From: Thiothrix sp. UBA5583
GTDB taxonomy: Bacteria > Pseudomonadota > Gammaproteobacteria > Thiotrichales > Thiotrichaceae
Reading direction: 5' to 3'
Assembly (NCBI GenBank): GCA_002425225.1
Contig: DILV01000023.1
Coordinates: 92,804 to 156,803 of the forward strand
Length of the DNA: 64,000 nucleotides
Below are positions 51,521-59,922 of this stretch, piece by piece (within the stretch, counting starts at the first letter, position 1; every line of letters starts with the position of its first letter). Made by a program: the position numbers and the translations under genes. The notes under the pieces are model-generated. The model had not been told where the DNA came from. It ran no database searches and saw only the letters and a list, made by a program, of their open reading frames with translations.

Positions 51521-53854
51521 ATGGCGTTACAACTCAGCGATTATCAGGACATTATTGATGATTTGGGTGATACCACCAAAGAAGTGCTGGAAGCCAACTG
51601 GCAGGAAGCCGCACGGGTGTTTTCCCCGCGTGGGCTGGATACTTATTTGCGCGGTGCTGCTGGGCTGAAATCGCTGGGGCGTGGCACGGATTTGGTCGAA
51701 TCCTTTCTGGAAGCTGCACCACTGGTGGCGAAAGAAGTCGGTGAGCAAGCCGTTGCAGAATTACTGTCAGAATCCATCAAAATGTTCTCCAAAACCAGTG
51801 CCAGTGTCTTGGTGCTGCTGTTTTCCACCGCACCCACCGCAGCAGCGCGGATGGGCGAACTCGAACTGTTCAAAGGCTACCTGAGCCTGTTGAACCATCT
51901 GCTGGCACAAGCACCGCGTGCGTTGCGCCCCATGCTGGAAAAGCTCGATGTGTTGCTGGCACACCTGACGCTGGGCGGCTTGCGCCGCTGGGCAATGTGG
52001 GGGATTTCCGCTTACCGCAACGATTTCAACGGGCAGGCGGAATATTTCGGGCTGCAAAACGACGCGGCCATGAACGTGCTGAAGAAAGAACAGCGCGGGG
52101 TATTGTTCGTCGATGTGCAACGCCGCCTGATTATGTATTTACGCGCCTTGTGGGGACGTGATTTTTTCCTGCGCCCGACTTCCGGCGACTTTGAAACCCG
52201 CGAAGGCTACCGCCCGTATATCGAAGCCAGCTTTATCCACCTGCCGGATGCGTTTGACGATTTCACCCTGCCCAATGGCGAAAAAGCCAAGGGCATGGAT
52301 GTGTACCGCGCTGCCGCTGCCCATACTGCCGCGCATATCGTGTATTCCCGTTATTATGACGATGCCCAAGGTTTGACCCCGCTGCAACAAGCAATGGTTG
52401 GGGTAGTGGAAGACGCACGGGTGGAAACACTGGCGGTGAAGGACTTTCCCGGCTTGCTGACCTTGTGGAAAAACCTGTTACCGGCGGATTCGCAAGACAA
52501 CAGTGCCGCCAGTGTGTTGGGGCGCATGGCGCGTGGCTTGCTGGACAACGATTACCGCGATGATCACCCGCTGGTGGAAGCAGCCACTGCTTTGTTTGCG
52601 CAACACAGCCAGCGTTTACACGACCAAACCTTGGCGTTGGACATTGGCTTGCAACTGGCGGAACAAGCAAAAGCCTTGGATTTCAAATACAACCCGCGTC
52701 AGGATCAGCCCACCAACCCCTACCGTGACGATAACCGCTACCTGTGGCAATCCCCCGACGACCCTGAAAATACCGTGCTGTTACCGGGGCAAACCCAGCA
52801 GGTGCGCAAATACGTCAGCGTCATGGAAATGGTCATGGGGCTGGACGTGGAATACGCAGGCGATGACGCGCAAGAAATTTGGGTGTTGGAAACCGAATTT
52901 TTCCATGACGACGGCACGACCCTCAATGAAAAAGAGGGCAAAGAGCCGGTGGCATCGCCCGTGCATTACCCCGAATGGGATTACCAAACCCAACTGGAAC
53001 GCCCCAACTGGGTAACAGTGCTGGAGAAACGCCCCAAGCGCGGTGATACCGACCTAATTGACCAGGCAGTGGAAAAAAACAAGCCGATTATCCAGCGTCT
53101 GAAACGCCTGATCGAAGCCGCGCAACCGCAAGGTGTGATCCGCCAGCGCAATCTGGAGGATGGTGACACCATCGACTTGAATGCTGCGGTGCAAGCGATG
53201 ATCGACATCCGCCTGGGGCGACAACCCAACCCACGCATCAATATCCGTACCCGTTTGCAAATCCGTGATCTTTCGGTGCTACTGCTGATTGATTTGTCAG
53301 AATCGACCAATGATCAGGCACGTGGCGCGACGGAAGGAGTAAAAGTCATCGACCTGGCCCGTGAAGCCGCTGCCCTGCTGGCGGAAGCCCTGCACAGGAT
53401 CGGCGACCCATTTGCCATTCATGGTTTCGACTCCAACGGGCGACATGATGTGGAGTATTACCGCTTCAAGGACTTCGATGCACCCTACAACGACACGGTA
53501 AAGGGGCGACTGGCGGCAATGGGCGGAAAACTTTCCACCCGTATGGGCGCGGCCTTACGCCATGCAGCCAACCTGTTGTCACAGCGCCCTAGCCAGAAAA
53601 AGCTGATCCTGTTGTTGACCGACGGCGAACCGGCTGACAATGACGTGCGCGACCCGCAATACCTGCGCCATGACACCAAACGCGCGGTGGAAGAGTTGGC
53701 ACGCAACGGTATCCGCACCTTTTGCATGACGCTAGACCCGCAAGCCGACCAGTATGTGGAACGCATTTTCGGCGCAAAACATTATCTGGTGCTGGATAAC
53801 ATCACCCGCTTGCCGGAGAAATTGCCTGCCTTGTATCTGGGGCTCACCCATTGA
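51521..53854 (+). CDS. cbbO: Rubisco activase adaptor CbbO
   Basis: A 777-residue cytoplasmic protein that links the CbbQ ring to Rubisco. The N-terminal ~500 residues are the CbbO-specific helical region; the C-terminal ~210 residues are a von Willebrand A domain with complete MIDAS DLSES (Asp591-Ser595), later Thr in GGKLSTRMGAA and Asp in LLTDGEPADND, which binds Rubisco's acidic patch. Translation start has AAGGAG. Last gene of the cso operon and separated from cbbQ by 12.7 kb. Confidence 0.93.
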   Translation: MALQLSDYQDIIDDLGDTTKEVLEANWQEAARVFSPRGLDTYLRGAAGLKSLGRGTDLVESFLEAAPLVAKEVGEQAVAELLSESIKMFSKTSASVLVLLFSTAPTAAARMGELELFKGYLSLLNHLLAQAPRALRPMLEKLDVLLAHLTLGGLRRWAMWGISAYRNDFNGQAEYFGLQNDAAMNVLKKEQRGVLFVDVQRRLIMYLRALWGRDFFLRPTSGDFETREGYRPYIEASFIHLPDAFDDFTLPNGEKAKGMDVYRAAAAHTAAHIVYSRYYDDAQGLTPLQQAMVGVVEDARVETLAVKDFPGLLTLWKNLLPADSQDNSAASVLGRMARGLLDNDYRDDHPLVEAATALFAQHSQRLHDQTLALDIGLQLAEQAKALDFKYNPRQDQPTNPYRDDNRYLWQSPDDPENTVLLPGQTQQVRKYVSVMEMVMGLDVEYAGDDAQEIWVLETEFFHDDGTTLNEKEGKEPVASPVHYPEWDYQTQLERPNWVTVLEKRPKRGDTDLIDQAVEKNKPIIQRLKRLIEAAQPQGVIRQRNLEDGDTIDLNAAVQAMIDIRLGRQPNPRINIRTRLQIRDLSVLLLIDLSESTNDQARGATEGVKVIDLAREAAALLAEALHRIGDPFAIHGFDSNGRHDVEYYRFKDFDAPYNDTVKGRLAAMGGKLSTRMGAALRHAANLLSQRPSQKKLILLLTDGEPADNDVRDPQYLRHDTKRAVEELARNGIRTFCMTLDPQADQYVERIFGAKHYLVLDNITRLPEKLPALYLGLTH

Positions 53855-53870
53855 CAGACCGCCACCAGCA

Positions 53871-55019
53871 TCAGTACGGCAGATGCAGGTAAATTTCTTC
53901 CTCGCCCTCCATCATGTGAATCGCCTCATCCAGTGGTAGCTGTTGGGGGTTTTCCGGGCTGCTGGCCTTGATCTTTTCAAACAGCGCATCCTGTTCCAAC
54001 AGGTAGCGCTCCCCACTTGCCAATTGCACATAAGCTGCCCAGGGAATGAACTTGGTCAGGACAAACGTCTGCTCCGGTGAGGGCGAAATGTCGACATGTA
54101 GCCCCGCGATATACACGAGGTTGCGTCCACGATAGGCTTTGTCCTGTGAAATGCTGCGGTAAGCACGGTCAAATTCTGCCTGGGTATTGGCTTGCGCGGC
54201 GGTCAACATCGGCTCAGCGGAAGTAACAATCCACGGCATTGCGCCAATCAGGTTTTGTTCGAGCTGGCGACTACCATCCACGTCTTCGCGCAAGCTGGTG
54301 TGAAACGTGAAATATTCCGGTAACAGTGCATCCCCAATGGGTTGACGATCTCCTGCCTTGAAAAACCAGCTCATGTGTTGGCAGAAGGTTGGCGTTGCCA
54401 TGAATGTGCGTGACGTGCTCTGAATCGACAGCGGAATCATTTCACCATCAAGGTTGTGTTCCACAATTTTCGCCAGATGCAACACCAGGCTGCGTTCGCG
54501 GCTGCGTGATAGGTACTGGTTATCCAGCGTCACCCGGCAATGGTCTGAGCGCATGTCGATGGTGATATTGCGGCAGGCAAATTCGTATTCACGCAAATAC
54601 CAATCAATCGTGGCGTGGATTTTGCCGCAATTGCTCGAACAGCGGTGGTTGACGGACTGAATGCGCCGGTATGTACCAAAGGTATAGGCTTCAGGGTCAT
54701 AACCGACGTGGCTAGCGTGCACAATCACCAAGTCTTTACCGTGATGCGCGTGCGGGCCATGACGGTCACACGCCATAATGCCGCCGACCTGCCCATGATT
54801 AAAGGGGAAAGTACCGAAATGCTTTGCCAGCAAAATGATGGGGTAGCCTTGGCTTTCGTCCGAACAAAATGCACGTGAAGGCATGATTTTGCCCGGTTCA
54901 AAGCCTAACTCAAGACACCAGTTATACAGACGCGGGACGAAACTGCTGTAACGGAACCAGTAGTCTTCCATGCGAAAATGACCGAGGCTGGCTTGCACAT
55001 GCTGATGGACGTTGTACAT
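53871..55019 (-). CDS. LCIB-like protein (theta-type carbonic anhydrase-like)
   Basis: A 382-residue soluble protein. Start at 55019 (GGAAA 8 nt upstream) is preferred; the frame is open to 55085. The pattern FCSDE (Cys52, Asp54), then a glycine-rich HFGTFPFNHGQVGGIMACDRHGPH stretch, then LVIVHASHVGYDP (His104), TYRR, and CSSNCGKI (Cys127, Cys131) follows the order ICPDE - LGGxxGFPFxGxTGFGAMxxHxP - PHVGxD - RxG - CC in algal LCIB, whose beta-CA-like site uses Cys-Asp, His, Cys. The C-terminal 200 residues do not resemble LCIB. Divergent from dabBA and convergent with cbbO, so very probably an inorganic-carbon gene. Assigned by motif only. Confidence 0.6.
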   Translation of the reverse strand: MYNVHQHVQASLGHFRMEDYWFRYSSFVPRLYNWCLELGFEPGKIMPSRAFCSDESQGYPIILLAKHFGTFPFNHGQVGGIMACDRHGPHAHHGKDLVIVHASHVGYDPEAYTFGTYRRIQSVNHRCSSNCGKIHATIDWYLREYEFACRNITIDMRSDHCRVTLDNQYLSRSRERSLVLHLAKIVEHNLDGEMIPLSIQSTSRTFMATPTFCQHMSWFFKAGDRQPIGDALLPEYFTFHTSLREDVDGSRQLEQNLIGAMPWIVTSAEPMLTAAQANTQAEFDRAYRSISQDKAYRGRNLVYIAGLHVDISPSPEQTFVLTKFIPWAAYVQLASGERYLLEQDALFEKIKASSPENPQQLPLDEAIHMMEGEEEIYLHLPY

Positions 55020-55112
55020 GACGAGTTTCCAATAATAACCAGAATAATAAAGTGTCGACATTATCAAAAATAAGCCGTCAGACAAGGGGTAATGCCCAGC
55101 CCTGACTTTTGG

Positions 55113-55145
55113 TTTATCCTACACATTAGGTATTATTTATCCTAC
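55113..55145. promoter_or_regulatory. Direct repeat in the LCIB-like/dabB divergent spacer
   Basis: TTTATCCTAC occurs at 55113-55122 and again at 55136-55145 (23 bp apart, about two helical turns). The spacer between the divergent genes (55020-55210) is otherwise AT-rich with no ORF. May be the binding site of a regulator controlling both inorganic-carbon genes. Confidence 0.4.
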
Positions 55146-55210
55146 CCATCACGGGTCAATCATTGTATTATCGCCCGCTAATATTCCTCCTGACCTAAAG
55201 CGTGGACTGC

Positions 55211-56677
55211 ATGGATCCGCTCATCCTTTTGTTGCTATTGCCTGCTGTAGGGGCAGGGATTGTGGCTTTGTTGCCCGATCAACGCCCACACTTGATCCGT
55301 CATACGGCGATTGGTGTCGCAGTCGTGACCCTGCTGTATGCCTTCAGTCTGCTTGCCAGTTTTTCATTTGATAATCCGCAAATACAGCTTTATACCCACC
55401 AAGTTTGGAATGAACGGCTGGGTACGTCATTTGCGGTAGGGGTCGACGGTCTTTCGTTTCCATTGATTTTGCTGACCACGGTGCTGGTGCTGATGGCGTT
55501 ATTGGCCTCGCACATGATCAACCACCATGTCAAAGGCTATTACCTGTTGATGTTGCTGTTGGAAGCCGCCACGATGGGGGTATTCATGGCGCAGGATTGG
55601 GGCTTGTTCTACGTCTTTTGGGAACTGGTGCTGATTCCGCTGTTTTTCCTGATTGATCGTTGGGGTGGAAAAAATCGTCAGACGGCTGCCTTGAATTTTG
55701 TGTTGTATACGATGGGTGGCTCGGTCTTTATGTTGCTGGCGTTGTTGGTGCTGTTTGATGCCACGCCAGCACACAGTTTCAGCTTTGCAGCAATGGCAGA
55801 GGGTGCAAAGCAATTATCCGCCAATGAACAAGTGCTAATTTTCCTCGGATTATTGATCGGTTTTGGGGTGAAAATGCCCATTTTCCCCTTGCACGGCTGG
55901 CTACCGTTGGCGCACGTGGAAGCCCCTAGTCCGGTGAGTATTTTGCTATCGGGCATTTTGCTGAAAATGGGTTCGTATGGATTATTGCGGGCGGTGGGCA
56001 TTCTGCCGGACGCAGCCACTTTTATGCAAACGACTCTGTTTGTGATTGGGGCAATCGGTTTGTTGTATGGCGGCTTGTTGGCTTGGCGGCAAAGCGACAT
56101 GAAAAAAATGATTGCCTATTCGTCGGTCAGCCACATGGGAGTGGTGATGATCGGCATTGCCAGCCTGAATGTTCATGGCATTACCGGCGCAGTTTACCAA
56201 ATGGTGGCGCATGGCTTGGCGGCTGGGGCAATGTTCATGCTGATTGGTTTGCTGTATGAGCGCACCCACACCCGCGATATTAACGATTATGGCTCATTGA
56301 TTAAGATTACGCCGCGCTTTGCCTTCCTGATTATCATGGCATTTGTTGGCGGGGTCGGGTTGCCGAGTACTGCCGGGTTTGTGGCTGAATTGCATGTGCT
56401 GATTGGCGGTTTCCAGACGTGGGGTTGGGCAATTGTGCTGTTGTCGCTGGGGGTGTTGATTACGGCGGCTTACAGCATTCGTACGGTGAAACACCTGTAT
56501 ACCGGTCCGGTGCGGCTGGATATGCAACAGGTGGAAGACCTGCGCCCCTTGGAAATGGTGGCTGCGGGCAGCCTGATTGTCGGCACAGTTTTGCTGGGCT
56601 TGTACCCTGCACCGTTGCTGGCAATGATGCAGGTATCGGTGCAATACTTTGTGACAGCGGGAGCATTGATGCCGTGA
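55211..56677 (+). CDS. dabB: DabB, membrane subunit of inorganic-carbon pump (NuoM/ND4-like)
   Basis: A 488-residue proton_antipo_M membrane protein with ~13 helices. It has GVDGLSFPLILLTT, DWGLFYVFWELVLIPLFFLIDRWGG, GVKMPIFPLHGWLPLAHVEAPSPVSILLSG and HMGVVMIGIA, i.e. the wording of complex I subunit NuoM rather than NuoL. The Lys and Glu residues of the proton path (Glu in FWELVLIP, Lys in GFGVKMPIF) are kept. Its position in front of dabA, with stop overlapping the dabA start (GTGA), identifies it as DabB, coupling cation flow to CO2 hydration. Start ATG 55211 or GTG 55202. Confidence 0.88.
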   Translation: MDPLILLLLLPAVGAGIVALLPDQRPHLIRHTAIGVAVVTLLYAFSLLASFSFDNPQIQLYTHQVWNERLGTSFAVGVDGLSFPLILLTTVLVLMALLASHMINHHVKGYYLLMLLLEAATMGVFMAQDWGLFYVFWELVLIPLFFLIDRWGGKNRQTAALNFVLYTMGGSVFMLLALLVLFDATPAHSFSFAAMAEGAKQLSANEQVLIFLGLLIGFGVKMPIFPLHGWLPLAHVEAPSPVSILLSGILLKMGSYGLLRAVGILPDAATFMQTTLFVIGAIGLLYGGLLAWRQSDMKKMIAYSSVSHMGVVMIGIASLNVHGITGAVYQMVAHGLAAGAMFMLIGLLYERTHTRDINDYGSLIKITPRFAFLIIMAFVGGVGLPSTAGFVAELHVLIGGFQTWGWAIVLLSLGVLITAAYSIRTVKHLYTGPVRLDMQQVEDLRPLEMVAAGSLIVGTVLLGLYPAPLLAMMQVSVQYFVTAGALMP

Positions 56678-59600
56678 GTGTTGCCGGAAACTCACCTCAG
56701 CATTCCCACGACTTCCACCACCTGCTGGAGCATCTGGAACACATTTTGCCGAGTCAGGCACCGCTGCGCGACTTTGTACACCACAATACCTTGCACGGTT
56801 TACAACACCTGCCCTTCCCACAAGCCCTTGACACTGCACATGAAATAACGGGCGCTTACGGTTATTGGCCAACGGAAAAATTCCGTGAGCAATTCCGGTG
56901 TGGGCGCATTGACGCCAGCGATTTGCAGGCGGTGCTGGCGGCGGATGCGAGCCTTGCCAGTGAAGCGCTGGTCTTCACCCACAGCATCGGCGAGGTGTGC
57001 CAAGGCGATATTTACCGAACTGCTTTGGCTTGCCCCATCAAACCCATTGCCCCCAGCCAGTTTGTGTGGGAGGTGGAAGAAAACAAGGTTCTGGAGCGCG
57101 ATGGCGAACGTTGGGCAGCGTGTTTGGCAGCATTACAACTCGATCATCACGTATTGCACTCTGAAGACTTGCTAAACTTTACCCCGCAACGCGCAGCGCG
57201 GTTGTTTGCCGCACAACTTGAAGATCAGGCGGAAGACATCGGCGCACAGGTGACGCACGAGGCGCATGAGGTGTTGTTGCAACTTATCCTGCACGTGGGT
57301 GAAAACATCACGTTACGCGGTTTGTTACAGGCGGTGACAGGTGAAGACATCCTGCACGATATGCGTCCATTGCTGGTGCGGCAAGTTGCTGCTTGGCTGG
57401 ATCAAGGCATGTCAGCATGGCATAACGGCACGGTGGGCAATGGTTTTTTCACGGCGTGGCGCACTGCCAGCCACCACGATTTATTACCGGCGCTGGACGA
57501 TTTACCCGACTGGCAGGAACACCTGGATTCCCTGCCCGACAATGCCACTGATGCAATTGTCGCGGAATTGCAGCGCATCGGCATTCCGCAAGAGTACTGG
57601 GATGGCTATCTGGAACGCTTGGCACTGGAGCTACCCGGTTGGTCAGGGATGTTCCTGTGGCGGCATTTTCACCCCGATTATGTCAAAACAGCGGCTAACC
57701 ACGCCGATATGCTCGATTACCTTGCGGTGCGTTTGAGCATGGAACACCTGTTTGCGCGGCGTTTGTGCCGCCGTATCTGGTTGATGGAAGCCAGTCTGGA
57801 CGATATTCGCGGGCGTTTCCGCCGCCACCCGGCAGAGTTTCTGGTGCGCTATTACACCTTTAACCGCCCGTTGCCGGAATACCTGCTCACCCCGGCACAG
57901 CAACTGATGTACCACCGTCGCCCCAAGGTGTACGACGAACAACCTTGGGAATTGCTGGCACACCAAATCTGGACATGGGCGCAGGTTAGTGCGGGAAGTG
58001 ACGGGTTCTCCGCTTACAATCACGGCTGGCGTTTGTTCCGCCTGATGCAGCAGTTGCAGGTGGATGCAAGCAGTATCCGCAGCCTCACCCCCACGCAAAT
58101 CCAGACGATTTTCACCTGTCTGGAAACGCTGGATGACGAACACAGCGGTTTCTTGTGGTTGCAGGCGTATGAACGCCATTACCGCGAACAAATTTTCAAT
58201 GCACTGCTCAACAACCACGGGCGCGGCATGTGGGAACAGCGTGAGCAACGTCCACAAGCGCAGGTAGTGTTTTGCATGGATGAGCGCGAGGAAGGGATCC
58301 GTCGCCATCTGGAAGAACTGAACCCGCAGATTGAAACCCTTGGCGCGGCGGCATTTTTCAACCTGCCAATGAACTGGCAAGGGCTGGACGACAACAGCGT
58401 CACCAAACTCTGCCCTGTGCCAGTCACGCCCGTGCACTTGGTGCGGGAAATCCCCGCCGATGAAGCTGCCGCGTTACACCATGCTCACGCACAACGTACC
58501 CATTGGCGTAAACGGCTGTTTGCCGGTGTGAATCACATCACCCGCCACCACCTCTTACTCGGAACGCTCAGCCAACTGCTCCTCGCGCCGTTTTCGCTGG
58601 CGGTATTGCTGGGTAAATCGTACCTGCCATTGGGATTTGGGCAATGGGTAAAAAAACTGAGCCGCAAGGTGGATATGCCGATTCCAACCAAGTTGGAATT
58701 TATTGCCCTGCAAGCGGATGCCGAACGCTCCAGCCAGCACAATCAGATGGGCTTTACTGATGCGGAACAGGCAGAAAAAGTCGGTGGTTTCCTGCGCACT
58801 GTGGGCTTGACGGATGGTTTCGCGCCACTGGTGGTGATCATGGGGCATGGCTCAACCAGCCAGAATAATCCCCATGCTGCCGCTTACGAATGCGGGGCGT
58901 GCAGCGGTCGCCATAGCGGTCCGAATGCACGGGTCTTCGCGGCAATGGCAAACCGCCCGGAAATCCGTGAGCTGTTGGCTCAGCAAGGCATCTGCATTCC
59001 GGTGGACACATGGTTTGTGGGGGCAGAACACGACACCTGCGACGAACAGATTCCTTGGTATGACACCGATAAAGTGCCAACTGCTTTACGGGAGCGGCTC
59101 TCCCGTTTGCAAGCAACACTGGTTGAAGCCGCTCGCCATTCTGCGCACGAACGTTGTCGCAAACTGGCATCTGCCCCGCGCAAACCCACCTTGGAACAGG
59201 CTTCTCGGCACATTGCCGCGCGGGCATTCGATTACAGCCAAGCCCGCCCGGAACTGGGTCATGCGACCAATGCCAGTGCCTTGATTGGGCGGCGCTCCGT
59301 AACCCGTGGCAGTTTCCTCGACCGGCGTTGCTTCCTGATTTCCTATGACTGCACCCGCGACCCTGACGGCAGGATTTTGGAAAATATCCTGCTGAATGCG
59401 GGGCCAGTGGGCGCGGGGATCAACCTCGAATACTACTTTTCCACCATCAATAACGCGCATTACGGCGCAGGCACAAAAGTGACCCATAACCTCACCGGCT
59501 TATTCGGGGTCATGGAAGGCGTGTTCAGCGATTTGCGCACCGGTTTGCCACAACAGATGATCGAAATCCACGAACCCATGCGCCTGCTGGTGGTCGTGGA

Positions 59601-59922
59601 AGCGAAAACGGCGGTGGTTGGCGAGATTTATGCGCGGCAACCGCCCTTGCAGGAGTTGATCGGGGGCGGCTGGTTGCAGGTAGCGGTGAAAGACCCGGAT
59701 GCGGCAAGCATTGATTTGTTCGTGCCGGGGACGGGGTTTGTGCGTTGGGCAGAAGCTGGGAGTGAATTACCAGTGGTGAATAAATCTGCGGAATGGTACA
59801 GCGGGGATTATGGGCATTTGTCGCCTGCGTTGGTGACGGCTAACGCCGTTTCCCCTCACCCCCTAGCCCCCTCTCCCTCAAGGGGCGAGGGGGAACAAGA
59901 AGGGAGAGTGCACATTGTTTAA
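56674..59922 (+). CDS. dabA: DabA, catalytic subunit of inorganic-carbon pump (DUF2309)
   Basis: A 1082-residue peripheral protein that, with DabB, hydrates CO2 vectorially. Begins at GTG 56674 in the dabB stop. The zinc site is complete: Cys534-Asp536-Arg538 in FCMDERE, His725 in MGHGSTS and Cys740 in YECGACSGRHSGP; the His-Cys gap of 15 equals that in Halothiobacillus DabA. N-terminal HHNTLHGLQHLPF is another family mark. The last ~23 residues (VSPHPLAPSPSRGEG...) are encoded by a palindromic repeat inserted at 59852, so the natural C-terminus has been replaced or extended, and the final bases overlap the NACHT gene start. Confidence 0.93.
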   Translation: MSVAGNSPQHSHDFHHLLEHLEHILPSQAPLRDFVHHNTLHGLQHLPFPQALDTAHEITGAYGYWPTEKFREQFRCGRIDASDLQAVLAADASLASEALVFTHSIGEVCQGDIYRTALACPIKPIAPSQFVWEVEENKVLERDGERWAACLAALQLDHHVLHSEDLLNFTPQRAARLFAAQLEDQAEDIGAQVTHEAHEVLLQLILHVGENITLRGLLQAVTGEDILHDMRPLLVRQVAAWLDQGMSAWHNGTVGNGFFTAWRTASHHDLLPALDDLPDWQEHLDSLPDNATDAIVAELQRIGIPQEYWDGYLERLALELPGWSGMFLWRHFHPDYVKTAANHADMLDYLAVRLSMEHLFARRLCRRIWLMEASLDDIRGRFRRHPAEFLVRYYTFNRPLPEYLLTPAQQLMYHRRPKVYDEQPWELLAHQIWTWAQVSAGSDGFSAYNHGWRLFRLMQQLQVDASSIRSLTPTQIQTIFTCLETLDDEHSGFLWLQAYERHYREQIFNALLNNHGRGMWEQREQRPQAQVVFCMDEREEGIRRHLEELNPQIETLGAAAFFNLPMNWQGLDDNSVTKLCPVPVTPVHLVREIPADEAAALHHAHAQRTHWRKRLFAGVNHITRHHLLLGTLSQLLLAPFSLAVLLGKSYLPLGFGQWVKKLSRKVDMPIPTKLEFIALQADAERSSQHNQMGFTDAEQAEKVGGFLRTVGLTDGFAPLVVIMGHGSTSQNNPHAAAYECGACSGRHSGPNARVFAAMANRPEIRELLAQQGICIPVDTWFVGAEHDTCDEQIPWYDTDKVPTALRERLSRLQATLVEAARHSAHERCRKLASAPRKPTLEQASRHIAARAFDYSQARPELGHATNASALIGRRSVTRGSFLDRRCFLISYDCTRDPDGRILENILLNAGPVGAGINLEYYFSTINNAHYGAGTKVTHNLTGLFGVMEGVFSDLRTGLPQQMIEIHEPMRLLVVVEAKTAVVGEIYARQPPLQELIGGGWLQVAVKDPDAASIDLFVPGTGFVRWAEAGSELPVVNKSAEWYSGDYGHLSPALVTANAVSPHPLAPSPSRGEGEQEGRVHIV
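59852..59900. repeat. Palindromic repeat copy 2, within the 3' end of dabA
   Basis: CCCCTCACCCCCTAGCCCC..., CTCTCCCTCAAGGGGCGAGGGGGA, ACAAGA: it matches the reverse complement of the right unit at 50428-50480 and the reverse complement of copy 3 (63968-64000) nearly base for base. It supplies the dabA stop region and the GGGAGAG in front of the NACHT gene. Confidence 0.85.

Noticed and set aside
57643..58437. 264-codon minus-strand open frame within dabA
   Set aside because: Shadow of dabA, whose zinc-site motifs are intact in the plus frame.
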